A stretch of 64,000 nt of DNA from CAWCXF01 sp963799455 (GCA_963799455.1 CAWCXF010000008.1:806001-870000); one strand, 5' to 3'. Shown: positions 26,339 through 36,755, numbered from the stretch's first letter. Notes: generated by a model from the letters alone, not told the origin. Program-made: numbers and translations.

Positions 26339-27630
26339 GGCGCGACCCCGACGTCCTCGACACCTGGTTCTCCTCCGCGCTCTGGCCCTTCGCCACGCTG
26401 GGCTGGCCCGAGGACACGCCCGAGTATCGCCGCTACTTCCCCACCGACGTGCTCGTCACGGGCTTCGACATCATCTTCTTCTGGGTCGCCCGGATGATGA
26501 TGATGAGCCACGAGATGACCGGCCGCGCGCCCTTCCACACCGTCTACGTCCACGCGCTGGTGCGCGACGAGACCGGCGCCAAGATGTCGAAGTCGAAGGG
26601 CAACGTCGTCGATCCGCTCGACCTCATCGACCGCTACGGCGCCGACGCGCTGCGCTTCACGCTCGCGGCCTCGGCCGCCATGGGCCGCGATATCCGCATG
26701 GCCGAGTCCCGCGTCGAGGGCCACCGCAACTTCGCCACCAAGCTCTGGAACGCCGCGCGCTTCGCGAGGCTCAACGACGCCCGCTTCGGCGGCGAGCGCC
26801 CCGAGGCGCGGCTGACCGTCAACCGCTGGATCCTCGGCGAGACGGGCCGCGTGCGCGAGGCGGTGGACGCCGCGCTGACCGCCTACCGCTTCAACGAGGC
26901 GGCGAGCACCCTCTACGCCTTCGTCTGGGGCCGGGTCTGCGACTGGTATCTGGAGATGGCCAAGCCGCTCCTCGACGGCGAGGGCGCCGAGGAGACGCGC
27001 GCGACGATGGGCTGGGTGATCGACCAGTGCCTGATCCTGCTCCACCCCATCATGCCCTTCGTCACCGAGGCGCTCTGGGCCGAGCTGGCTGAGCGGCCCG
27101 AGATGCTCGCCCTGGCCCCCTGGCCCACCTATGGCGCCGAGATCGGCGACGGGGAGGCCACGGCCGAGGCCGAATGGGTGATCGCGCTGATCGAGGCGGT
27201 GCGCTCGGCCCGCGGCGAGATGGGGGTGCCCGCGGGCGCGAAGGTTCCGATGCTGGAGGTCGAGCTTGGGGAGGCCGAGCGGGGCTACCACGCGCGCAAC
27301 GCGGGCCTGATCGCGCGGCTCGCGCGCATCGCGTCGGTCGAGCGCGGGCCCGCGCCGAAGGGGGCCGTGACGATCCCCGTGCCGGGCGGGCTCTACGCCC
27401 TGCCGCTGGCGGACGTGATCGACGTGCGCGCCGAGCGCGAGCGGCTGGAGAAGTCGCTGGGCAAGCTCGGGCGCGAGCTGGGCGGGCTGCGCGGCCGGCT
27501 CGGCAACCCCAGCTTCGTCGAGAGCGCCCCCGCGGCGGTCGTGGCGAAGGCGCGCGCCGACCTCGCCGCGCGCGAGGCCGAGGAGGCGAAGCTGCGCGCC
27601 GCCCTCGCCCGGCTTTCCGAGGTGGCCTGA
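26242..27630 (+). pseudogene. valS: Valyl-tRNA synthetase, C-terminal part (no start of its own)
   Basis: Continuation of ValRS in a different frame from the N-terminal part. Homology starts at WRDPDVLDTWFSS (about 26338). The KMSKS motif (GAKMSKSKGNVVDP), the anticodon-binding helical domain and the C-terminal coiled coil (RAERERLEKSLGKLGRELGG to the end) are all intact. The first 30 residues of the frame belong to the low-G+C segment. The only start-like codon is a TTG at 26242 without a convincing ribosome site. The perfect preservation of both halves suggests the break is recent or an artefact. Confidence 0.85.
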
Positions 27631-28042
27631 GGCGCCGGCCCGCCGAGGGCGCGCCGCTCGGCGATCGCCCGCGCCCCGGCCGCGGCCAGGCCGATGGATC
27701 GCCGAGCCGCGACGCGTGCCGGTCCCCCGCTCGCCGCCCGCTCCGGCCACCTCCCGCGCGCGCCCTTCGGGGCGAGACCGCTCGACCGGTCGGCGAGGCC
27801 GCTCCGCCCGTCGGCGGGGTCGCTCCGCCCGCTGGCGGTGTCCCTCCGCCCGTCGACGGGGTCGCTCCGCCCGTTGGCGGGGTCGCTCCGCCCGTTGGCG
27901 GGGTCGTTCGGCCCGCTGGCGGCGTCGCGGGAGGGGGAGGCGGGGAGGGGGGCGTGCCGGCCGTGAGGGCCCGGCTCGGGGCGGCGGGACGCCACGGCCC
28001 TCGCGCTTGCCCCTCGCCGCGCGCCGAGGCACACCCCGCGCC
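27631..28042. other. 412-bp gap between valS and the HisC-like gene
   Basis: Apart from the 21-bp tandem repeat described separately, no gene or clear site. A TTGCCCC lies 30 bp before the ATG of the next gene, without a good -10. Confidence 0.5.
27776..27922. repeat. 21-bp tandem repeat, seven copies
   Basis: Seven head-to-tail 21-bp units of the form GGTCGCTCCGCCCGTTGGCGG; copies five and six are identical and the outer copies have diverged. In one forward frame it would read as PPVGGVA heptads, but no start or family supports translation. Confidence 0.9.
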
Positions 28043-29179
28043 ATGACCTCGCCCGCCCCGCCGCCGCTGACGCCGCTCGCCGCCTCGCTGCCCGCCACGG
28101 TGCCCTTCGTCGGCCCCGAGGCGCAGGAGCGCGCCCGGGGCCGCGCCTTCGCCGCGCGCCTCGGCGCCAACGAGAGCGTCTTCGGCCCCTCGCCGCGCGC
28201 GGTCGAGGCGATGCGCGAGGCCGCGGCCGACGCCTGGATGTACGGCGACCCGGAGTGCTTCGCGCTGCGCGCGGCGCTGGCGGAGCGCCACGGGGTGCCG
28301 ATGGCCTCGATCGTCGTGGGCGGCGGCATCGACGGGCTGCTGGGCGACCTCGTGCGCCTCACGGTGGCGTCCGGCGACCCGGTGGTGACCTCCGCGGGCG
28401 CCTACCCGACCTTCGCCTACCACGTCGCGGGCCATGGCGGGCGGCTCCACGCCGTGCCCTACGCGGGCGATCACGAGGATCCGGGCGCGCTCGCGGCGCG
28501 CGCCCACGAGACCGGCGCGCGGCTGATCTACCTCGCCAACCCCGACAACCCGATGGGCTCCTGGCACGAGGCGGCGATCATCGCGCGGATGCTCGACCGG
28601 GTGCCCGAGGGCGCGCTGCTCGCGCTCGACGAGGCCTATGCCGACACCGCGCCCGAGGGCGCCCTGCCCCCGCTCGACCCCGATGACGCCCGTGTGATCC
28701 GCCTGCGGACCTTCTCCAAGGCGCATGGGCTGGCAGGGCTCAGGGTCGGCTGGGCGGTGGGGCACCCCGAGCTGATCGCCGCCTTCGAGCGGGTGCGGCT
28801 GCATTTCGGCGTCTCGCGGGTCTCGCAGGCGGGCGCGCTCGCGGCGCTCGCCGACGAGGCGCATCTCGCGGCCGCCGTGGAGCGCATCGAGGAGGCGCGC
28901 GACGCCATCGCCGCCATCGCCCGCGCGAACGGGCTGAGGCCCCTGCCCTCGGCCGCAAACTTCGTCGCGGTGGATTGCGGCGGCGGCGGGGCGCTCGCGC
29001 GGCGCGTGGTCGAGGGGCTCGGGGCACGCGGCGTCTTCGTGCGGATGCCCGGCGTGGCGCCGCTCGACCGCTGCGTGCGGATCTCCTGCGGTCGGGCCGA
29101 GGATCTGGAGCGCCTCGCCGCCGCCCTGCCAGAGGCCCTGGCCGAGGCGCGGGAGGGCTCGCCGGCCGGCGCCGGATGA
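28043..29179 (+). CDS. Histidinol-phosphate aminotransferase-like PLP enzyme
   Basis: A 378-residue fold-type I aminotransferase. The PLP lysine is K226 (TFSKAHGLAGLRVG), with the YLANPDNP segment before it and CVRISCG near the end, all typical of HisC and related enzymes. It is not in a his operon, so it may act on another amino acid (for example aromatic) and I leave the symbol open. Start at the ATG at 28043, the first Met after the repeat region. Confidence 0.88.
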   Translation: MTSPAPPPLTPLAASLPATVPFVGPEAQERARGRAFAARLGANESVFGPSPRAVEAMREAAADAWMYGDPECFALRAALAERHGVPMASIVVGGGIDGLLGDLVRLTVASGDPVVTSAGAYPTFAYHVAGHGGRLHAVPYAGDHEDPGALAARAHETGARLIYLANPDNPMGSWHEAAIIARMLDRVPEGALLALDEAYADTAPEGALPPLDPDDARVIRLRTFSKAHGLAGLRVGWAVGHPELIAAFERVRLHFGVSRVSQAGALAALADEAHLAAAVERIEEARDAIAAIARANGLRPLPSAANFVAVDCGGGGALARRVVEGLGARGVFVRMPGVAPLDRCVRISCGRAEDLERLAAALPEALAEAREGSPAGAG

Positions 29180-29542
29180 CGCGGGCGCTCAAGCGATCGC
29201 TCGGCATGGAGGCCCCGGGGCCGTCGCCCGGCCGGCCGGACAGCCTCCTCCCCGAGCCGGCCCGGCGACCTCCCGGCCCGCGGCCCCGCCGATCGCCTCG
29301 TCCGACGGCAGGGCGCGGAGCCCGCCGGGGATCGCGGGCTGGCCTCGCAGGTCCGACAGCGTCCGCCGCGGCGCGACCCGGAGCGCTCGCCGCCCGACAG
29401 CCCGCGGAGCGGCGCTCGTCCGGCATGGGAGGCCGCGGGCGGCGCCCTCGCCGAGCGGGGCGGCCGCCGCCGTGACAGCGGCCGGCGTCGGATCGCGCCC
29501 GCATCGCCTCGGGCGGAGGCGGTCAGGCGGCCGCGCCCCGCC
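29180..29542. other. 363-bp gap between convergent genes
   Basis: Only Arg/Pro/Gly-rich frames. I see no RNA gene and no clear terminator hairpin with a T-tract. Confidence 0.5.
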
Positions 29543-30739
29543 TCAGGCGCCCGCGATGACCTCGGCCGCGGCCTCCAGCCCGCCGGGGCCGACCTCCACC
29601 CCCTGCGCGGCGAGCCCGGCGCGGATGGTGCCGAGCGCGCCCATCACCATGTGGGCGTTGACGTGACCCATGTGGCCCACGCGGAAGAAGCCCTCGCCGC
29701 GCGGGTCGTCGGGCAGCCCCAGCGCCAGCCCGATGCCGAGCGTGACGCCCGCGCGCTCCGACAGCCACGCGCGCAGCGCGGCCGTCGCCGGCGCGCCGAG
29801 GCGCAGCGTGGTGACGGCGCGCGAGCGGTGCGCGGGGTCGGGCACGTTGAGCGAGAGCGGCCCCGTGGCCGACCACGCCTCGAAGGCGGCCCAGACGGCG
29901 CGGGCGAGGCGGTCGTGGCGCGCCCAGGCGGCCTCGACCCCCTCCTCCATCAGCATGTCGAGCGCCTCTCGCAGGCCGTAGAGGTGGTGCGTGGGCGCGG
30001 TGCCGTTGAAGTACTCGTAGAACAGCTCGGGCTCGGTGCGCGGGCGCCAGTCCCAGTAGCCGGTGGCCAGGTCGGCGTGCTCGCGCAGGTCGTCGGCCGC
30101 GCCCGAGTAGAACACGAAGGCGAGGCCCGGCGGCGTCATCAGCCCCTTCTGCGAGCCGGTGATCACCACGTCGGCGCCCCAGTCGTCCATCTCCAGCCGG
30201 TCGCAGCCGAGGCAGGCGATCGCGTCCACCATCAGGATCGCGGGGTGATGGGCCGCGTCGATCGCCGCGCGCGCGGCGCCCACGTCCGAGAGAACCGAGG
30301 TCGAGGTGTCGGACTGCACCATCAGCACGGCCCGGATCCGGCCTTCGCCGTCCTCGCGCAGCCGGTCCTCCAGGCGCTGGGGGTCCACCGGCGAGCGCAG
30401 CCCGAAGTCGAGCGTCTCGACCTGCGCGCCGAGCCTCGCCGCGCTCTGCCCCCAGCCCGTGCCGAAGCGCCCCGTCACGCAGGTGAGCACCGTGTCGCCC
30501 CGGCTCAGCACGTTGGCGAGCGAGGCCTCCCAGGCGCCGTGGCCGTTGGCGATGTAGATGGCGACGCTCGCCTCGGTGCGCGCGACGCGCTTGAGGTCCG
30601 CGACGATGGTCGGCACCATCTCGACGAGCTCGCCCGCGTAGATGTTGGGCGCGGGGCGGTGCATCGCGCGCAGCACGCGGTCGGGGATCACCGACGGCCC
30701 CGGGATGGCGAGGTAGTGGCGGCCGTGCGCGAGGCTCAT
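29543..30739 (-). CDS. Class V aminotransferase (alanine/serine-glyoxylate type)
   Basis: A 398-residue PLP enzyme of the AGXT/serine-glyoxylate family. Start LAIPGPSVIPDRVLRAM is the usual N terminus, and the PLP lysine is K198 (VITGSQKGLMTPPG). C-terminal VGHMGHVN is also conserved. Serine-glyoxylate transfer (serine cycle, photorespiration) or alanine-glyoxylate transfer are likely reactions. It is alone on the minus strand. Confidence 0.92.
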   Translation of the reverse strand: MSLAHGRHYLAIPGPSVIPDRVLRAMHRPAPNIYAGELVEMVPTIVADLKRVARTEASVAIYIANGHGAWEASLANVLSRGDTVLTCVTGRFGTGWGQSAARLGAQVETLDFGLRSPVDPQRLEDRLREDGEGRIRAVLMVQSDTSTSVLSDVGAARAAIDAAHHPAILMVDAIACLGCDRLEMDDWGADVVITGSQKGLMTPPGLAFVFYSGAADDLREHADLATGYWDWRPRTEPELFYEYFNGTAPTHHLYGLREALDMLMEEGVEAAWARHDRLARAVWAAFEAWSATGPLSLNVPDPAHRSRAVTTLRLGAPATAALRAWLSERAGVTLGIGLALGLPDDPRGEGFFRVGHMGHVNAHMVMGALGTIRAGLAAQGVEVGPGGLEAAAEVIAGA

Positions 30740-31429
30740 GGGGCGGGCTCCTGCCAGGGGTCAGGTGGGGGTGACGAGGCGGATTAGGACCGCGCCCGGG
30801 GGCCGTCAACGCGGCACGGCGGCGCCCGGAGGAGATGGGTCGCGCGCGGGGCGGCATGAGCGAGGACGCGCGGACGCTGCTCCCCGGAAGGCCGTCCTGC
30901 GCGACGTCCCGCCGTCATGGACGAGCCACGCCCTCTCCGCGCATCCCGAGATCTTCACCGTCGCGGAGGCGGCCGTCGCGGAGGTGTCCCGTCGCCGACC
31001 GTCGTCCTCGGACGACCGAGCGCGGATCACGGAGGGCTTCAGGGACTTCTTCGATTGGCTCGGAGGAGGCTTCCTGTGGAACTCCTGCGAGTCCGTCGAG
31101 GGCGACCGCCTCGACATCCGGCCGTCGGACGGGTTCGTGACGCGCAGCCTTCGACGCGCCGTCGGCCGGCTCCCTAGGGAGGGGTGCCTGCCGATCGTCC
31201 TCCGAATGGAGATGCTCCGTCGTCCTCGACTTCGACATGACGGCCTCCCCTTCCCCTGCGGACCGCTCGACGCGCCGGAGGATGGACCGGCCGCACGTCC
31301 CCGTCCGACGGCCCGCGCCGCCATCGGGCGACGGGCCGCGATCCGCGCGCCGGGCGATCCGCCGCTTGCCGGGCGGTCCCTCCCCGCGCTAGGCGTGCGG
31401 CGCCCGGCGGGTGCAGGGAGGGGCCGCGG
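30740..31429. other. 690-bp region; one frame looks partly protein-like
   Basis: No gene I can name. Between about 30920 and 31160 one forward frame has strong G/C at third positions and natural-looking sequence (FRDFFDWLGGGFLWNSCESV), but it has no good start nearby and runs into Arg/Pro-rich sequence. It may be the remnant of a small gene. Confidence 0.4.
31366..31395 (+). promoter_or_regulatory. Putative promoter of the ABC exporter gene
   Basis: TTGCCG and TAGGCG with an 18-bp spacer, 35 bp before the ATG. The pattern matches the other proposed promoters in this window. Confidence 0.35.
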
Positions 31430-33298
31430 ATGAACCGACAGGCGCCCTCGGACGCGCAGACCGACACGCCCGCAGACCGGGGGGCGAGCCCGTCGTTGCC
31501 CGCGTCCGGGTCGTTGTCCGCGTCCGGGCCGCAACCCGCCGACCCCCGCGCCTACGACAGTCGCACGATCCTCGCCTGGCTCTGGCGCGGCTACCTGCGC
31601 CGGCACCTGGGCGCGCTCGTCGTGGCGAGCCTCTTCATGGTGGCCGAGGGCGCGGCGCTGGGCGTGCTGGCATGGATGATCGAGCCGATGTTCGACCGCA
31701 TCTTCGTCGGCGGGCAGACAGGCGCCATCGCCTGGGTCGGCGGCGCGATCATGGGGCTCTTCGTGCTGCGCGCCGCGTCCTCGGTGATCCAGCGGGTGCT
31801 GATGACGCGCGTGGCGCAGGTCTCGGTGACGGCGATGCAGTCGGATTCTCGTGGCGCATCTGATGGGGCTCGGCGGCGCCTTCCACCAGGCGATGCCGCC
31901 CGGCGCGCTGATGGAGCGGGTGCAGGGCGACACGCTCGCGGTGCTCAACGTCTGGCGCACGTTGATCCAGGGCGTGGCGCGCGACGCGGTGGCGCTCGTC
32001 TCGCTGATGGCCGTGGCCTTCGTCATGGCCCCGCTCTGGACGGCGGTGGCGCTCGTCGGCGTGCCGCTGCTGGTGCTGCCGACCGCACTGCTGCAACGCT
32101 ATGTCCGGCGCAAGACGCTCGCCCTGCGCGAGACCGCCGCCCGGCGCTCTGTGCGGCTGTCGGAGATCTTCCACGGCATCGCGCCCATCACCTTGAACGG
32201 CATGGAGGCCTACCAGCACGCGCGCTTCCGCCGCCTGGTGGACGGCATCGTGCGCGCCGAGATCCGCATGAGCGCGGGGCGCGCCACCCTGCCCGCGCTG
32301 ATCGACCTCGTCACGGGCGTGGGCTTCTTCGCGGTGCTGCTCGTCGGCGGGCGCGAGGTCGCCTCGGGCGAGAAGTCCTTGGGCGAGTTCATGGCGTTCT
32401 TCACCGCCATGGCGCTCGCCTTCCAGCCGCTGAGGAAGCTCGGCGCCACCGCCGGCCTGTGGCAGACCGCCGCCGCCTCGCTCGAGCGCCTGATGCGCCT
32501 CTTCGACGCGCGCCCCGCGATCGTGGCGCCCGCGCGGCCGGTCCCCGTCCCCGAGCGCGCCCCCGAATCCGCTTCGAGGCGGTCTCCTTTGCCTACGGCG
32601 ACTTGGCCGTCCTGCGCGAGGCGTCCTTCAAGGCCGAGGCCGGGCGCACGACCGCGCTCGTCGGCCCGAGCGGGGCGGGCAAGAGCACCGCCCTGAGCCT
32701 CGTCACGCGCCTGATCGACCCGACCGGGGGCCGCATCGCCTGGGACGGCGTGGCGCTCGACGCCTTCGACCCGGCCGAGCTGCGCGCCCGCGTCTCGGTC
32801 GTCTCGCAGGACGCCATGCTCTTCGACGAGACCGTGCGCGAGAACGTCACCTTGGGCCGCGCCGTGCCGGAGGACGCGCTCGCCCGCGCGCTCGACGCCG
32901 CCCACGTCACCGAGTTCACCGACGCCCTGCCGCTCGGGCTCGACACGCAAGCCGGTGTGCGCGGCTCGGCGCTCTCGGGCGGCCAGCGCCAGCGCGTGGC
33001 GATCGCGCGCGCGCTGCTGCGCGACACGCCGGCGCTGCTGCTCGACGAGCCGACCTCGGCGCTCGACGCACGCTCCGAGGCGCTGGTGCAGGACGCGCTG
33101 GCGCGGCTGTCGCGGGGCCGCACGACGATCGTGATCGCCCACCGGCTGGAGACGATCCGCGCCGCCCATCGCATCGTCGTGCTCGACGCAGGGGCCGTGG
33201 TGGACCAGGGCACGCATGACGAGCTGTCGGCCCGCAGCGGCCTCTATGCCCAGCTCCTCGCGCTCCGGATGCGCCAGGAGGACCGGCAGGGCGCGTAG
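31430..33298 (+). pseudogene. MsbA-like ABC exporter (fused permease-ATPase) with two compensating frameshifts
   Basis: A half-transporter of about 620 residues: a polar N-terminal tail, a six-helix membrane domain and a nucleotide-binding domain with Walker A GPSGAGKST, signature LSGGQRQ, Walker B LLLDEPTSALD and H-loop IAHRL. The frame is lost after AMQSD at about 31846 (an extra T in GATTC) and regained at about 32562 (one C short in a C-run, just before RIRFEAVSFAYGD). The 715 bases between read perfectly in the +1 frame (VAHLMGLGGAFHQAMPPG and following helices). So the protein is intact if both indels are corrected. The substrate (lipid, peptide or drug) is not evident. Confidence 0.85.
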
Positions 33299-33735
33299 CG
33301 GGCGCGCTCGCTCGATCGCCCATGGCTGGCCGGGCCGCAGGGCCGACGCATGAGGCCATGGGCCGACCGCTCAAGGCTTCGAGACGCCCCCGACAGGGCG
33401 GCATTCTTTCCTGCCGCTGCTCAGTCGCAGATCTGTCGAGAGGCCATCCGTGCGATGAGGCGCGACGGGAAGCCCTCACGCGCCGGCCCCAGGCCGGGCC
33501 GGTGATCGGGGACGGCCGCGCCGGTTTGGGACCGGATGTGGCGGCGCCGGGGATCGCAACCCGACGCCGCAGCGCGAGGTCGGTGCCGAGCGTGGCGGCC
33601 AGATCGGAGCCGGGCGCAGCCGCGCAGGATCGGAGCCGCGCGTGGCGGCGTGCTCACGAGGTCGCGCATCGCCGCGCATCCTTGGGAACGTGTCCGCGCA
33701 TCGCCCCTCCCCGCCGCCCGCAGGCCGAGGGGCGA
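33299..33735. other. 437-bp gap between convergent genes
   Basis: No gene seen. A degenerate repeat built around GATCGGAGCCG runs from about 33540 to 33650. A short, less G+C-rich patch lies at about 33395-33435. Confidence 0.5.
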
Positions 33736-34416
33736 TCAGCGCCGCTCGTAGGCCCGCGCGAGCCGCGCCGGGTCGGCGCCGGCGAGGTAGCGCGCGAGCG
33801 TGAGGAGGTTGCGCGCGCCCCGCCGGGCCCAGCCCTGGGCCTCGTAGCGCGCGGCGCCCGTGCGCGCCGTCATCGGCAGCCCGCGCATCCGCCCGCGCAG
33901 GCGGCACGCCAGGGACACGTCCTCCATCAGCGCGATGTCCTCGTAGCCGCCGACTTCCTCGTAGAGCGCGCGCGGGATCAGCAGGCCCTGGTCGCCGTAG
34001 GGCAGCCCGGCCCGCGCGCGCAGGTTGGCCCAGGCGGCGACGAGGCGGGGCGCGAGCCCTCGGGCGCGGAACGCCAGGCGGAACCATGCGGCCTCATGGC
34101 CCGCCTCGACATGGGCGCGAACCGCCTCGCTCCAGCCCGGATCGAGCCGCGTGTCGGCGTGCAGGACCAGGAGCCACGACCCCCCGCTCGCCGCCACCCC
34201 GCGCCGGAGCTGGCCGCCGCGCCCCGGCGGGCCCGTCACGACCGCCGCGCCGGCGTCTCGCGCCAGCGCGGCGGTGGCGTCGTTCGAGCCGCCGTCGCTC
34301 ACCACCACCTCGCGGACCAGGCCCGCGCCCACCCCCTCCATCAGCGCCGCGAGGCATCCCGGAAGCTCCGAGCCCGCGTCGAGAGTGGGGATGACGACGG
34401 AGAGCGGCGCGCGCAT
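33736..34416 (-). CDS. Family 2 glycosyltransferase, TIGR04283 type
   Basis: A 226-residue glycosyltransferase with the GT-A start SVVIPTLDAGSELPGCLAAL, the SDGGSND nucleotide-binding segment and a DxD-like HADTRLDPGW. From memory it belongs to the TIGR04283 group (rSAM/selenodomain-associated or arsenosugar glycosyltransferases). No membrane anchor. It is divergent from the YgfZ-like gene with 57 bp between the starts; TATATC/TATAGG in that gap may serve as -10 elements in both directions. Confidence 0.87.
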   Translation of the reverse strand: MRAPLSVVIPTLDAGSELPGCLAALMEGVGAGLVREVVVSDGGSNDATAALARDAGAAVVTGPPGRGGQLRRGVAASGGSWLLVLHADTRLDPGWSEAVRAHVEAGHEAAWFRLAFRARGLAPRLVAAWANLRARAGLPYGDQGLLIPRALYEEVGGYEDIALMEDVSLACRLRGRMRGLPMTARTGAARYEAQGWARRGARNLLTLARYLAGADPARLARAYERR

Positions 34417-34473
34417 GAAAGCCTTCCGGGCGAGGAGCGCGCGGCCTATATCACGGGCCGAGGAGGGCGTCCC

Positions 34474-35235
34474 ATGTCCGAGCGCGCGATCATCGAGGTG
34501 ACGGGGGCCGACCGGCTGCGCCTCCTCCAGGGGCTCGTGACCAACGACGTGATGGGGCTCTCGCGGGGGCCGGTCTACGCCGCGCTCCTGAGCCCGCAGG
34601 GCAAGTACCTCGCCGACTTCGTGATGGTCGAGCGCGGCGACGCGGTGTGGCTCGACGTGGCCGAGGGGCTCGCCGAGGGGCTGCTGCGCCGGCTGACGAT
34701 GTATCGGCTGCGCTCTGACGTGGCGCTGCGGCCGCTCGACATGGGCGTGGCGCACGGGACGGGCGAGGCGCCCGAGGGCGCCGTGGCCGACCCGCGCCAC
34801 CCGGCGCTCGGCTGGCGCCTCTACGGGGCCGAGCCGGGCCGCGGGACGGGAGCCGAGCCCGACTGGGACGCGGTGCGGGTCGAGCACGTCATCCCCGAGA
34901 GCGGGGTCGAGCTGATCCCCGAGGAGACCTACATCCTGGAGGCGGGCTTCGAGCGGCTCCACGGCGTGGACTTCCGCAAGGGCTGCTACGTCGGCCAGGA
35001 GGTCACGGCGCGCATGAAGCACAAGGCCGAGCTGAAGAAGGGCCTGACGCGGGTCCGCATCGAGGGCGCGGCGCCCGTCGGCGCGCCGATCTTGTCGGGC
35101 GGCCGGCCCGCCGGCACGCTCCTCACCCGGTCGGGCGGCCGGGCGCTCGCGCATCTGCGCTTCGAGCGCGCGGGCGGCGAGATGACGGCGGGCGACGCGC
35201 GCGTGGCCTGGGACCGCGCCGAGGCCGCGGCCTGA
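34474..35235 (+). CDS. ygfZ: YgfZ/GcvT-domain folate-binding protein (IBA57-like)
   Basis: A 253-residue tetrahydrofolate-binding protein that helps late Fe-S cluster assembly. The signature KGCYVGQEVTARM lies at residues 169-181 with the conserved Cys at C171. The N-terminal GcvT-type fold (DRLRLLQGLVTNDV) is present. AGGAGGG precedes the ATG. In this Fe-S rich region a role for cluster delivery is natural, but the family is general housekeeping. Confidence 0.93.
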   Translation: MSERAIIEVTGADRLRLLQGLVTNDVMGLSRGPVYAALLSPQGKYLADFVMVERGDAVWLDVAEGLAEGLLRRLTMYRLRSDVALRPLDMGVAHGTGEAPEGAVADPRHPALGWRLYGAEPGRGTGAEPDWDAVRVEHVIPESGVELIPEETYILEAGFERLHGVDFRKGCYVGQEVTARMKHKAELKKGLTRVRIEGAAPVGAPILSGGRPAGTLLTRSGGRALAHLRFERAGGEMTAGDARVAWDRAEAAA

Positions 35236-35515
35236 CCCCTCTCTCCGAACGGCCCGAGGCGGGCGCGGCGCGCCACCCTTCGCGGATCGTCGGGACGAGG
35301 CGCTCGGGCGCCGAGGGCGACCCTGCACCCGCGCGGCGCCGCGACCCCTCGGACCGGACCCCGGCCCGCCGCGGGAGCGGCCGAGCGCCCGTCCCGCGCC
35401 GCCGCCGCACCCCTCGCGTGGCCTCGGCGCAACAGAGGCGCGGCCGAGGCGCGCCGTCCGCGGCGCGGCACGCGCCCCTGCATCCGATCGGGCGGCTCGC
35501 GCGTTGCCCGCCGCG

Positions 35516-36088
35516 ATGAGTGGAGAAGGACGCAGCCGCCCGATGCTCGATGCCGCCCCCGGCGACCCCTCGGCCTCGTCCAATGCGGCGAGGCGGGACG
35601 CGAGGCTGGGCGGCATCCCCTGGCTCGTCGAGGCGCGCCGCATGATGGGGGAGGGCCATGGCGGGCGCGGCGGCCGGCGCGCGCTCCTGCACGGCCTCGG
35701 GCGGATGAACCGGCGCGCGCCTTGGACGGTGCCCTGGTGCGGGCTCTTCGTCGCCCACTGCCTGCGCGCGACGATGCCCGAGGCGCCGCTCCCGGCCCTG
35801 CCTCTGCGGGCGCGGCCCTGGAAGCGCTGGGGCGAGCCCGCGAGCCCGCAGCTCGGCGCGCTGATGCTGTTCTGGCACTACCACCCGGCCTCGCCCTTCG
35901 GGCACGTCGCCTTCTACTGGGCCGAGGACCGCGACGCGTTCCACGTGCTGGGCGGCAACCAGCGCCACCGGGTCTGCGTCCAGCGCTACCCCAAGGAGCG
36001 CTTCGTGGTGGCGCGCTGGCCCGAGGGCGTCGCGCAGCCGCGGGCCCGCAGGCTCGCCTCGCCCGAGGCCGCGCGCCCCTTCCGGTAG
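35516..36088 (+). CDS. TIGR02594-type NlpC/P60-CHAP-like protein
   Basis: A 190-residue protein with the pattern of CHAP/NlpC-P60 cysteine peptidase folds: the Cys in PWCGLFVAHC, and the His in FGHVAFYW about 65 residues later, followed by VLGGNQRHRVCVQRYP. TIGR02594 proteins are often annotated as peptidoglycan amidases or phage endolysin-like. No signal peptide. Start uncertain: the ATG at 35516 (MSGEGRSRP) or the ATG at 35543 (MLDAAPG). Confidence 0.8.
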   Translation: MSGEGRSRPMLDAAPGDPSASSNAARRDARLGGIPWLVEARRMMGEGHGGRGGRRALLHGLGRMNRRAPWTVPWCGLFVAHCLRATMPEAPLPALPLRARPWKRWGEPASPQLGALMLFWHYHPASPFGHVAFYWAEDRDAFHVLGGNQRHRVCVQRYPKERFVVARWPEGVAQPRARRLASPEAARPFR

Positions 36089-36191
36089 GCCGCCCCATGC
36101 GCGCCCGGCCTGCGCCGTCGCGCCTCGGGCGCGCCGGCGCGCCCCGCTTCCCGGCGCCCCGGGGGGCGCCCGCCGCGGGTCACCCGGCGCG

Positions 36192-36755
36192 TCAGGCGCG
36201 CTCGGAATACTCCATCGTCTCGGTGTTGACGACGACCGCCTCGCCCTCGCCGACGAAGGGGGGCACCATCACCTTGACGCCGTTGTCGAGCAGCGCGGGC
36301 TTGAAGGAGTTGGCGGCCGTCTGGCCCTTCACCACGGGCTCGGTCTCGACCACGGTGCAGGTGACCTTCTGGGGCAGCGTCGCCGAGAGCGCCTCCTCGT
36401 CGTAGTACTCGAGCTGCACGGTCATGCCGTCCTGGAGGAAGGGGCGCCGCTCGCCCAGGAGGTCCGCGGACACCTCGATCTGCTCGAAGGTCTCGCCGTC
36501 CATGAACACCAGCCTCCCGTCCTGCTCGTAGAGGAACTGCTGCTCCTTCTGCTCGAGCCGCACGCGCTCGACCTTGTCGGCGCTGCGGAAGCGCTCGTTG
36601 AGCTTGGAGCCGTTCCTGAGGTTTCGCAGCTCGACCTGGGCGAAGGCGCCGCCCTTGCCGGGCTTGACGTGATCGACCTTGACGGCCGCCCAGAGCCCGC
36701 CCTGGTGCTCGAGCACGTTGCCGGGCCGGATCTCGTTCCCGTTGATCTTGGGCAT
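36192..36755 (-). CDS. efp: Translation elongation factor P
   Basis: A 187-residue full-length EF-P, which relieves ribosome stalling at polyproline. The modified lysine is K34 in the loop PGKGGAF, as in E. coli; residue modification enzymes (EpmA/B) are not in the window. Three OB/KOW-type domains are present to the C terminus (NTETMEYSERA). The genome is rich in Pro runs, so EF-P would matter here. A clear promoter lies upstream. Confidence 0.97.
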   Translation of the reverse strand: MPKINGNEIRPGNVLEHQGGLWAAVKVDHVKPGKGGAFAQVELRNLRNGSKLNERFRSADKVERVRLEQKEQQFLYEQDGRLVFMDGETFEQIEVSADLLGERRPFLQDGMTVQLEYYDEEALSATLPQKVTCTVVETEPVVKGQTAANSFKPALLDNGVKVMVPPFVGEGEAVVVNTETMEYSERA

